From Gammaproteobacteria bacterium (lineage in GTDB: Bacteria; Pseudomonadota; Gammaproteobacteria; UBA9214): a stretch of 5,399 bases of DNA. The stretch covers positions 1 to 5,399 of the forward strand of contig DMKK01000210.1 in NCBI GenBank assembly GCA_003454335.1. Reading direction: 5' to 3'. The notes beneath the pieces are model-generated. The model did not search any database and was not told the origin of the DNA. It saw only the letters and a program-made list of their open reading frames with translations. Shown piece after piece: positions 1-5,399 of the stretch (the first letter of the stretch is position 1; each line of letters begins with the position of its first letter). The translations under genes were made by a program, and so were the position numbers.

Positions 1-1025
1 ATATTGGCCGCATCCAGTGCCGCATCTGCCTGTTTGCCGGTAATACCCTTGTCGATCAGGTCAACCAGGAACAGGTGGTCATCGGTACCACCGGAAACAA
101 TCTTGTAGCCGCGTGACAGCATGACCTCGACCATGGCACGGGCATTCTTCAACACCTGGTGCTGATATTCCCGGAACGCCGGTTCCATCGCCTCTTTCAG
201 GGCCACGGCCTTGGCGGCGATCACATGCATCAGCGGCCCGCCCTGGATGCCAGGAAAGATCATCGAGTTCAGCTTCTTCTCTACCGTTTCATTGGCGCGC
301 GCCATAATCAGACCACCCCGCGGACCACGCAGGGTCTTGTGGGTCGTGGTCGTCGTAACATCGGCGATCTTGACCGGACTCGGATAGATGCCAGCGGCCA
401 CCAGTCCCGCCACATGAGCCATATCAACCAGCAACCAGGCACCCACACTGTCGGCAATATCCCGGAAACGTTGCCAGTCGACCCGCAATGAATAGGCCGA
501 GAATCCGGCAACCACCATCTTCGGCCGGTGCTCTTGCGCAAGTGCCTCGACCTGGTCGTAGTCAATGGCACCGGTCTCGAGGTCCAGTCCATATTGCACG
601 GCATTGAAAATCTTGCCGGAAAAATTGACTTTGGAACCGTGCGTCAGATGCCCACCGGCATCCAGACTCATCCCGAGGATAGTGTCACCCGGTTGCAGCA
701 GCGCAAAATACACGGCCTGGTTGGCCTGTGAACCGGAATGTGGTTGCACATTTGCGTAATCTGCGTCGAACAGGGCTTTGGTACGATCAATAGCCAGTTG
801 CTCGGCAACATCCACATATTCACAGCCACCGTAGTAACGTTTGCCGGGATAGCCTTCGGCATACTTATTGGTCAACACCGAACCCTGTGCCTCCAGCACC
901 CGCGGGCTGACATAATTTTCCGAGGCAATCAGCTCAATATGATCTTCCTGCCGCTGACACTCTCCCTGCAAGGCATCCCAGAGTTCCTCGTCATAACCGG
1001 CAATGCGCATATCATTATCAAACAT
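1..1025 (-). CDS. glyA: Serine hydroxymethyltransferase, N-terminal 341 codons (3' end outside window)
   Basis: This PLP enzyme of the cytoplasm converts serine and tetrahydrofolate to glycine and 5,10-methylenetetrahydrofolate, the main one-carbon source. The translation reads MFDNDMRIAGYDEELW at the start and follows the E. coli GlyA sequence, as I recall it, closely. Visible are the ELIASENY segment (31-38), the NKYAEGYPGKRYYGG substrate loop with Tyr55 and Glu57, HSGSQAN (96-102), His126 that stacks on PLP, Asp201 and His204 in VDMAHVAG, and the Schiff-base lysine Lys230 in TTTTHKTLRGPRGG. Numbering equals E. coli until a one-residue insertion near 149. The reading frame runs unbroken to the left edge, so about 76 of the usual 417 or so residues, including the C-terminal substrate arginine, lie outside. 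An AAGG Shine-Dalgarno element sits 9 bases before the ATG. The gene is downstream of, and on the same strand as, the deacetylase gene. Identification is certain; only the truncation by the window limits it. Confidence 0.97.
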   Translation of the reverse strand, partial: MFDNDMRIAGYDEELWDALQGECQRQEDHIELIASENYVSPRVLEAQGSVLTNKYAEGYPGKRYYGGCEYVDVAEQLAIDRTKALFDADYANVQPHSGSQANQAVYFALLQPGDTILGMSLDAGGHLTHGSKVNFSGKIFNAVQYGLDLETGAIDYDQVEALAQEHRPKMVVAGFSAYSLRVDWQRFRDIADSVGAWLLVDMAHVAGLVAAGIYPSPVKIADVTTTTTHKTLRGPRGGLIMARANETVEKKLNSMIFPGIQGGPLMHVIAAKAVALKEAMEPAFREYQHQVLKNARAMVEVMLSRGYKIVSGGTDDHLFLVDLIDKGITGKQADAALDAAN

Positions 1026-1081
1026 TTCAGATAACCTTATGATGTGGGGTAGAAATATTCCTACTATTTCAGCAGCGCCAG

Positions 1082-1111
1082 ATAATAGCCGATCTGCCAG
1101 GTGCATGCTAA
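1082..1111 (-). promoter_or_regulatory. Candidate sigma70-type promoter for glyA
   Basis: In the 99-base gap upstream of glyA, the minus strand carries TATTAT at 1087-1082 (5 of 6 to the -10 consensus) and TTAGCA at 1111-1106 (4 of 6 to the -35), 18 bases apart. Transcription would start near 1075 and leave a leader of about 50 bases. No MetR- or PurR-like operator was recognised. The match is modest and could be chance; glyA may instead, or also, be read from the deacetylase promoter, since no terminator hairpin is visible in the gap. Confidence 0.35.
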
Positions 1112-1124
1112 TTGATCATTTTGG

Positions 1125-2072
1125 TCATTCTTCAAGCAACGCCTTGACCACCGCTGACCATGCCAGGGCCAGGTTACCCCGGTTGTAGCCGCCCCCGCCC
1201 ATGGCCAGCAACCGGCCCTGACAATGCTTTTCAGCCAGCAATTTCAGGCGCTGCGCCGCATGCCCGTGTGCCGCCGGGGTATAACGCAGGTGCGTAATCG
1301 GATCACCGGCAATGCTGTCTGCACCACACTGGAACAAAATAAATTCCGGATTGTACTGGCCAATGAATGATTCTATCCGCTCCCAGGCCGGATAGAACTG
1401 TTCATCATCGGCTGCTGGCGGCATTGGGACATTCAACTTGGTACCGCGGGCGTCACCTTTCCCGGTTTCCTCTGCCCTGCCGGTACCGGGATACAGAAAG
1501 CGGCCATCCTCATGCAGGTCGGCAAAGATCAAGTCTGCATCGGACTCGAAGCTGTAGAACACCCCATCGCCATGGTGGGCATCGATATCCACATAGGCGA
1601 TGCGCCGCAACCCGTGCTGCTGCCGCAGTGTTTCAATGGCAATACCGCAGTCGTTAAACACGCAAAACCCGGCCGCGCTGTCACGCCGCGCATGGTGCAG
1701 GCCCGCAATGGGTACAAACGCCTGCCGGCACTTCCCGTTGAGAATGCGCTCGATGGCATCCAGCACACTGCCCACGACAAAGCAGGCCGCTGCATAAACA
1801 CCTGGAAACGCCGGCGTATCACCACCGTCCAGGTAACCTTCACCGCTGACCGACTGCCGGATAACACGCGCAACATATTCCGGCGTGTGGAAGCGTTCAA
1901 TGACATCCTGCCCGACCGACACGGGGGCGCATTGAATAACATGCTGATCAAGACCGGTGGATTGCGCCTGTGTCCAGAAGGCACCCAGCCGATCCGGCCC
2001 GAAGGGATGCCCCTCACCAAACCCATAGCGGGCCAGCTCGTCACCGACGTAGACGCAGACGTGTGTCGACAT
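1125..2072 (-). CDS. Class I (AcuC-like) histone deacetylase superfamily zinc hydrolase
   Basis: The 315-residue protein is a complete arginase/deacetylase-fold enzyme expected to remove acetyl (acyl) groups from lysine side chains or small amines in the cytoplasm; the substrate cannot be read from sequence. The catalytic set is intact: His126-His127 in GLHHA, GFCVFND at 135-141 (Phe136 lines the acyl channel), zinc ligands Asp164 and His166 in VDIDAHHGDGV, zinc ligand Asp252 in QCGADSIAGDP, and Tyr296 in GGGGYN. The N-terminal EGHPFGPDRL (20-29) is the HPF/HPM element of the family. GLHHA plus FND place it with class I/AcuC-like enzymes rather than class II or acetylpolyamine amidohydrolases. 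It is shorter than typical AcuC (about 380-390 residues, from memory). The ATG start follows AGAAGG with a 10-base spacer. It is divergent from the rhodanese gene and 99 bases upstream of glyA. There is no acetoin or acetyl-CoA synthetase neighbour here, so the name acuC is not assigned. Confidence 0.93.
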   Translation of the reverse strand: MSTHVCVYVGDELARYGFGEGHPFGPDRLGAFWTQAQSTGLDQHVIQCAPVSVGQDVIERFHTPEYVARVIRQSVSGEGYLDGGDTPAFPGVYAAACFVVGSVLDAIERILNGKCRQAFVPIAGLHHARRDSAAGFCVFNDCGIAIETLRQQHGLRRIAYVDIDAHHGDGVFYSFESDADLIFADLHEDGRFLYPGTGRAEETGKGDARGTKLNVPMPPAADDEQFYPAWERIESFIGQYNPEFILFQCGADSIAGDPITHLRYTPAAHGHAAQRLKLLAEKHCQGRLLAMGGGGYNRGNLALAWSAVVKALLEE

Positions 2073-2101
2073 GATGGGAGCACCTTCTCTGATTCATTTA
2101 A

Positions 2102-2140
2102 AACATAGGGTTACACAACATACCTGACAGCTAATATATT
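2102..2140. promoter_or_regulatory. Candidate overlapping divergent promoters, deacetylase and rhodanese genes
   Basis: The 135-base region between the divergent starts holds two modest sigma70-type candidates. Minus strand: CTGTCA (2130-2125) and TATGTT (2107-2102), 17-base spacer, which would start the deacetylase mRNA near 2095. Plus strand: TACACA (2112-2117) and TATATT (2135-2140), also 17 bases apart, which would start the rhodanese mRNA near 2147. Each -35 lies inside the other's promoter, so polymerase binding would be mutually exclusive if both are used. The hexamer matches are 4 or 5 of 6, so this is inference from spacing and similarity only. Confidence 0.35.
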
Positions 2141-2155
2141 TCATAGCCGAAGGCC

Positions 2156-2174
2156 AGCTGCTCCCGGGACAGCT
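2156..2174. repeat. Imperfect palindrome in the divergent intergenic region
   Basis: The sequence agctg-c-tccc-ggga-cagct is an inverted repeat of 9-base arms with a single unpaired c at 2161 and a perfect 8-bp TCCCGGGA core. It lies between the candidate plus-strand promoter and the rhodanese start, so it could be an operator for a dimeric regulator or a small leader hairpin. There is no T-run after it, so it is not an intrinsic terminator. No known binding-site consensus was recognised, and a palindrome of this size can occur by chance. Confidence 0.35.
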
Positions 2175-2207
2175 TTAAGGTATTGACATTTCAGTTATCT
2201 GGAGTGA

Positions 2208-2690
2208 ATGTCTGCCGTCACCCAACGGTCACCGACAAGTATCATTGAACCAATGCCAACACATAGACGCACGCCACTGTTATTACTCTGGTTTTCTCTT
2301 GCTTCACTGTGCCAGGTGGCAACCGGCAACAATGAGTTTATCAGCCCGGAAAGCATCGACGGCACAACCATTGTCGATGCAGAAGGCCTTATTGATACAG
2401 TCACGCAAATCCCCGAGTTGATTTTGATCGACTCCAGAATCATCGCTGATCACAAGGAAGGTTTTATCGAGGGCTCTGTCAACCTGCCTGACACCGAGAC
2501 CGACTGTAGCTCGCTCGCCAGCACCGTGCCCGGACTTGCCTCGCCCGTACTGTTTTACTGCAATGGCATCAAATGTGGCCGCAGCACCAGGGCGGCCATC
2601 ATTGCCATTGATTGCGGCTATTCCAACATTTACTGGTTCCGCAATGGCATGGAGGAGTGGCAGGAGCAGGAGTATCCGCTGGTGCAATAA
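2208..2690 (+). CDS. Exported single-domain rhodanese-like protein
   Basis: The product is a small rhodanese-fold protein, a likely sulfur-carrying (persulfide) or sulfurtransferase protein of the periplasm. From the second in-frame Met (residue 16) it has a clear Sec signal peptide: THRR, a hydrophobic stretch LLLLWFSLASLC, and a type I cleavage site after VATG (40). The mature part shows LILIDSR (71-77; Asp75 and Arg77 are typical rhodanese positions), GFIEGSVNLP (85-94) and the active loop YCNGIKCGRS with Cys118, Cys123 and Arg125, followed by the GYSNIYWFRNGMEEW ending. The start is uncertain. ATG at 2208 is preceded by GGAG, but only 3 bases away; ATG at 2253 gives a cleaner signal peptide but has no visible Shine-Dalgarno. 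The region before the domain lacks a second rhodanese repeat. Donor and acceptor are unknown. It is divergent from the deacetylase and 75 bases before ettA. Confidence 0.85.
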   Translation: MSAVTQRSPTSIIEPMPTHRRTPLLLLWFSLASLCQVATGNNEFISPESIDGTTIVDAEGLIDTVTQIPELILIDSRIIADHKEGFIEGSVNLPDTETDCSSLASTVPGLASPVLFYCNGIKCGRSTRAAIIAIDCGYSNIYWFRNGMEEWQEQEYPLVQ

Positions 2691-2702
2691 GCCCGGCACA
2701 CC

Positions 2703-2730
2703 TTGCCCGGCAATCTGCGGCGTCTATAAT
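2703..2730 (+). promoter_or_regulatory. Likely sigma70-type promoter of ettA
   Basis: A perfect TATAAT at 2725-2730 is preceded by TTGCCC at 2703-2708 (4 of 6 to the -35) with a 16-base spacer. It lies in the 75-base gap between the rhodanese stop and the ettA start. Transcription would begin near 2737, giving a leader of about 29 bases. Possible Shine-Dalgarno elements in that leader are AGGGG (2750-2754, 11 bases from the ATG) and AGG (2760-2762, 3 bases from it). It is expected to drive ettA together with the following gene. Confidence 0.6.
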
Positions 2731-2765
2731 GTGCCCCCTTATAACGTCCAGGGGTAGTCAGGCAG

Positions 2766-4439
2766 ATGGCGCAGTACGTTTACACTATGAACCAGGTGGG
2801 CAAGGTTGTCCCACCCAAACGCAAGATTCTTGAGGACATATCCCTGTCCTTTTTTCCCGGCGCCAAGATTGGCGTGCTCGGGCTGAATGGCTCCGGCAAA
2901 TCCACCCTGCTGCGTATCATGGCCGGTGAGGACACCGATATCGAGGGCGAGGCACGCGCCCAGGCCGGTATCAAGGTCGGCTATTTGTCACAGGAACCAC
3001 AACTGGATCCCGGCAAGGATGTACGCGGCAATGTCGAGGAAGGTCTGGGTGAGGCAAAGACCCTGCTGGACCGTTTCAACGACATCAGCGCCCGTTTTGC
3101 CGAACCCATGAGTGATGATGAAATGACGGCCCTGCTGGAAGAACAGGGCAAACTGCAGGATGCCATCGATGCGACCGGCGGCTGGGAACTGGATCGCAAG
3201 CTGGAGATTGCCGCCGATGCCCTGCGGTTGCCCGCCTGGGACGCCGAGGTCAGCAAGCTCTCCGGTGGTGAACGCCGTCGCGTCGCCCTCTGCAAGCTGC
3301 TGCTCTCCAACCCGGATATGCTGCTGCTGGATGAACCGACCAACCACCTGGATGCAGAGAGCGTCGGCTGGCTGGAACGTTTCCTGGTCGAGTATCCGGG
3401 CACGGTGGTTGCCGTCACCCATGACCGCTATTTTCTGGATAATGCCGCCGGCTGGATCCTGGAACTTGACCGCGGCCATGGCATCCCCTGGGAAGGCAAC
3501 TACTCTTCCTGGCTGGAACAAAAAGAGGAGCGCCTGGCAACCGAGGAGAAACAGGCTTCCTCACGCCAGAAAGCCATCAAGGCCGAACTGGAGTGGGTAC
3601 GCTCGGGTGCAAAGGGCCGGCATGCCAAGAGCAAGGCGCGACTGGCACGCTTCGAGGAACTGACTTCACAGGACGCACAGCAACGCAACGAGACCAAGCA
3701 ACTCTTCATACCGCCGGGTCCGCGACTCGGGGACCTGGTCATCGAGGCAAACCATCTCAGCAAGCGCTACGGCGACACCCTGCTCTATGAAGACCTCAAC
3801 TTCAACCTGCCGCGCGGTGGTATCGTTGGCGTCATTGGTCCTAACGGTGCCGGTAAAACCACGCTGTTTCGCATGCTGACAGGAGCGGAACAACCCGACT
3901 CCGGTGAATTACGTATTGGCGAGACGGCGGATATTGCCTGTGTCGATCAAAGCCGTGACAGCCTGGATGACAGCAAAACCGTGTGGGAGGAGATCTCTGA
4001 CGGCCAGGATATTATTACCGTCGGGAACAACGAACTGAATTCGCGCACTTACGTTTCACGTTTTAATTTCTCCGGGAGTGATCAGCAAAAACATGTCGGC
4101 GACCTGTCAGGGGGGGAACGCAACCGGGTACACCTGGCGAAACTCCTGAAGAGTGGCGGCACGGTCCTGCTGCTCGACGAACCCACCAACGACCTCGACG
4201 TGGAGACCCTGCGCGCACTGGAAGAAGCGCTGCTGGACTTCCCCGGTTGTGCCGTAGTGATCTCGCATGATCGCTGGTTCCTTGACCGGATAGCCACGCA
4301 TATCCTTGCATTCGAGGGTGATAGTCAGGCAATCTGGTTTGAGGGTAATTACGCTGATTACGAGGCAGACAGGAAGCGCCGCCTGGGCGCAGATGCCGAC
4401 CAGCCACATCGCATAAAGTACAAACGACTGGAAAAATAA
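2766..4439 (+). CDS. ettA: Energy-dependent translational throttle protein EttA (ABC-F ATPase)
   Basis: EttA is a soluble ABC-F protein that binds the ribosomal E site and couples entry into the elongation cycle to the ATP/ADP ratio. The 557 residues match the E. coli protein (about 555), including the start MAQYVYTM and the end RIKYKRLEK. Domain 1: Walker A GLNGSGKST (39-47), signature LSGGE (165-169), Walker B MLLLDE with catalytic Glu190, switch His219. The arm, which contacts the L1 stalk in EttA, falls at about 95-140. The linker that touches P-site tRNA covers about 242-322, with the conserved EGNYSSWLEQK start and a basic GRHAKSKARLARF stretch. Domain 2: Walker A GPNGAGKTT (358-366), LSGGE (447-451), Walker B VLLLDE with Glu472, His501. 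There are no transmembrane segments, as expected. Both ATP sites are intact. The arm region differs most from E. coli and accounts for the two-residue numbering shift of the catalytic glutamates. The next gene begins three bases after the stop. Confidence 0.97.
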   Translation: MAQYVYTMNQVGKVVPPKRKILEDISLSFFPGAKIGVLGLNGSGKSTLLRIMAGEDTDIEGEARAQAGIKVGYLSQEPQLDPGKDVRGNVEEGLGEAKTLLDRFNDISARFAEPMSDDEMTALLEEQGKLQDAIDATGGWELDRKLEIAADALRLPAWDAEVSKLSGGERRRVALCKLLLSNPDMLLLDEPTNHLDAESVGWLERFLVEYPGTVVAVTHDRYFLDNAAGWILELDRGHGIPWEGNYSSWLEQKEERLATEEKQASSRQKAIKAELEWVRSGAKGRHAKSKARLARFEELTSQDAQQRNETKQLFIPPGPRLGDLVIEANHLSKRYGDTLLYEDLNFNLPRGGIVGVIGPNGAGKTTLFRMLTGAEQPDSGELRIGETADIACVDQSRDSLDDSKTVWEEISDGQDIITVGNNELNSRTYVSRFNFSGSDQQKHVGDLSGGERNRVHLAKLLKSGGTVLLLDEPTNDLDVETLRALEEALLDFPGCAVVISHDRWFLDRIATHILAFEGDSQAIWFEGNYADYEADRKRRLGADADQPHRIKYKRLEK

Positions 4440-4442
4440 TTT

Positions 4443-5399
4443 ATGTCCCGGACACTGAAAGAGAAACAACAGGCCTTCAGGCAAAAATTGCAGACTGAAG
4501 GCGCGGACAGTTTTGCCGACGGCCCGCATCCGTGGGAACAATGGGATGAATCCGGCAACCAGCACGACAACCGGGTCTGGGAAGGCACTGCCAGGCGTAT
4601 TCATCCGCAGCACAGGCGCACGCGCGGATTTGGTGACCGATTGCTATCAGGTCTGGCAGTAGTCGCCCTTGCCAGCATGGTTGTTGGCATCGTCGGCATC
4701 TACTTTTCTACACCCACAACACTCTCGACAACACAGCAGGCCCGCACCGTGATTCAGCCGCCCCCCATTGTGGCCAGCAGAATGAACGCGCCACCGGCAA
4801 TGCAGCCGGATGAAACTGCCGACATGGCAGCACCGGTGCTTGCAAACCTGGACACCCTGTCTCCCCCGGCGGCAGGTACTCCGGCTGACCGGGACGAGTA
4901 CCAGGCCGTGCTGGAACCGGTGGTGACAGCACCCGGGACTACCCCGGTCATACCACCAGACAGCATTGACAGCGTTGCGGTCGAAACAGTGATCACCGAA
5001 GAGACAGTGGCGACAACAGGAGAGCCAACTACCGTTGCACAGGCCGAGATCGTAGACACTGAACCGGCTGCTATTGAGAAAATCGCGGCAGTGGTAACCG
5101 AGCCAACAGTCGTTGCACAGACCGAGATCACAGACATTGAACCGGCTGTTGTTGAGGAGGCCGAGGAAGTGGCAACCGAGCCAACTCTCGTTGCACAGGC
5201 CGAGATCGCAGGCACTGATCCGGCTGCTATTGAGGAAGCCGCGGAAATGGTAACCGAGCCAACTCTCGTTGCACAGGCCGAGACCATAGATACTGAACCG
5301 ACTGTTGTAGAGAAAACAGAGGAAGTGGTAACCGAGCCAACTCTCGTTGCACAGGTCGAGATCACTGACACTGATCCGGCTGCTGTGGAAAAAACAGAG
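4443..5399 (+). CDS. Unrecognised single-pass membrane protein with acidic 26-residue tandem repeats (3' end outside window)
   Basis: I do not recognise this protein. The visible 319 codons show a cytoplasmic, charged and Trp-containing N-terminus (HPWEQWDESGNQHD at 29-42, then basic RRIHPQHRRTRGFGDR at 51-66), one hydrophobic helix at about 67-89 (LLSGLAVVALASMVVGIVGI), and a long Pro/Ala/Thr/Val/Glu-rich region. The positive charge before the helix predicts N-in, C-out topology, so the repeats would be periplasmic. From residue 194 five copies of a 26-residue unit follow, the last cut by the window edge. The segment 90-193 is low-complexity and probably disordered. The topology resembles TonB or the membrane-anchored linkers that carry a C-terminal peptidoglycan-binding domain (SPOR, LysM), but no such domain is visible here; its identity depends on the missing C-terminus. 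The ATG is three bases after the ettA TAA, in the same frame, with only a weak GGA (4430-4432) ahead, suggesting coupled translation. The antisense frame is also open over much of it, but lacks this organisation. Confidence 0.8.
   Translation, partial: MSRTLKEKQQAFRQKLQTEGADSFADGPHPWEQWDESGNQHDNRVWEGTARRIHPQHRRTRGFGDRLLSGLAVVALASMVVGIVGIYFSTPTTLSTTQQARTVIQPPPIVASRMNAPPAMQPDETADMAAPVLANLDTLSPPAAGTPADRDEYQAVLEPVVTAPGTTPVIPPDSIDSVAVETVITEETVATTGEPTTVAQAEIVDTEPAAIEKIAAVVTEPTVVAQTEITDIEPAVVEEAEEVATEPTLVAQAEIAGTDPAAIEEAAEMVTEPTLVAQAETIDTEPTVVEKTEEVVTEPTLVAQVEITDTDPAAVEKTE
5022..5399 (+). repeat. In-frame 78-bp tandem repeat array (26 residues per unit)
   Basis: Units begin at 5022, 5100, 5178, 5256 and 5334; the fifth is cut after 66 bases by the window edge. 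All have exactly 78 bases, so frame is kept. Each begins GAGCCAAC, and the block GTTGCACAG (unit bases 13-21) is identical in all five; copies 3-5 share the whole first 21 bases. In protein terms each unit starts EPTLVAQAEI or a close variant, then has a D/T/E/P segment and a variable A/V/I/E/K tail ending in V[VA]T or A-T. The middle and end of each unit differ between copies. Upstream, residues 168-193 may hold a decayed half unit (EE near 186-187), but this is weak. Tandem duplication by slippage or unequal recombination is the simplest origin. Confidence 0.95.

Noticed and set aside
1026..1124. Intrinsic terminator between the deacetylase gene and glyA
   Set aside because: On the minus strand after the stop codon I find no GC-rich stem followed by a T-run; TGATCA is the only small palindrome.
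1512..2108. Plus-strand open frame of 198 codons antisense to the deacetylase
   Set aside because: The minus-strand frame encodes an intact enzyme with all catalytic motifs; the plus-strand translation shows no recognisable domain and is a GC-driven shadow.
2183..2188. Perfect TTGACA before the rhodanese gene
   Set aside because: No hexamer resembling TATAAT occurs 15-19 bases downstream; the -10 would fall across the first start codon at 2208. It would only make sense if the second start at 2253 is used, and even then the -10 is poor.
2295..2325. Lipoprotein signal (cysteine at residue 35) in the rhodanese
   Set aside because: The residues before Cys35 are A-S-L, and Leu at -1 does not fit a lipobox; VATG four residues later fits signal peptidase I better.
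2691..2712. Two direct copies of GCCCGGCA (2691-2698 and 2705-2712) after the rhodanese stop
   Set aside because: They are direct, not inverted, so they form no terminator, and an 8-base repeat in GC-rich sequence is likely chance.
2735..2754. Hairpin CCCCT...AGGGG in the ettA leader, which could hide the AGGGG ribosome-binding element
   Set aside because: The stem is only 5 bp with a 10-base loop, and the predicted transcription start near 2737 would remove part of the 5' arm. It is too weak to call a regulatory structure.
4754..5371. Long minus-strand open frame of 205 codons, rich in Ser, Val, Thr and Ala, antisense to the repeats
   Set aside because: Because the unit is a multiple of three and free of antisense stops, every copy stays open on both strands. 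The plus-strand frame has a start tied to ettA, a membrane helix with correctly placed basic residues and conserved codon use. The antisense frame has no such organisation.
5022..5399. CRISPR-like regular spacing
   Set aside because: The identical blocks and variable parts are contiguous in one coding frame. The unit is 78 bases, the variable parts are clearly related to each other, and no cas genes are present.

Overview
The window looks like ordinary chromosome from a gammaproteobacterium of moderately high GC. The two conserved proteins, GlyA and EttA, match my recollection of the Escherichia coli proteins almost motif for motif, with only one or two residues of numbering shift. I cannot name a genus. 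There are no IS elements, phage genes, tRNAs, rRNAs or CRISPR arrays.

Layout. (1) Minus strand, 1-1025: the first 341 codons of glyA, serine hydroxymethyltransferase; the C-terminus lies beyond the left edge. (2) Minus strand, 1125-2072: a complete class I (AcuC-like) zinc deacetylase of the histone deacetylase superfamily with every catalytic residue present. It reads towards glyA, with a 99-base gap and no obvious terminator between them, so some co-transcription is possible. (3) 2073-2207: a short divergent intergenic region with overlapping candidate promoters and an imperfect palindrome. (4) Plus strand, 2208-2690: a small exported single-domain rhodanese with an intact cysteine loop. 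(5) Plus strand, 2766-4439: ettA, the ABC-F translation factor, behind a good sigma70-type promoter with a perfect TATAAT. (6) Plus strand, 4443 to the right edge: an unrecognised single-pass membrane protein starting three bases after the ettA stop and in the same frame. Its periplasmic part runs into a tandem array of a 26-residue (78-bp) acidic repeat that leaves the window after at least 4.8 copies.

How the genes relate. GlyA (one-carbon metabolism) and EttA (energy-sensing control of translation) are housekeeping genes. The deacetylase and rhodanese share an intergenic region but no clear pathway. ettA and the repeat protein are almost certainly one transcript and possibly translationally coupled. 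The least explained part is this last gene: a TonB-like topology (basic cytoplasmic segment, one membrane helix, long extended periplasmic region) with near-identical in-phase repeats whose differences are mostly amino-acid changing. I see no convincing new multi-gene system; the repeat protein and its junction with ettA are the best candidates for follow-up.
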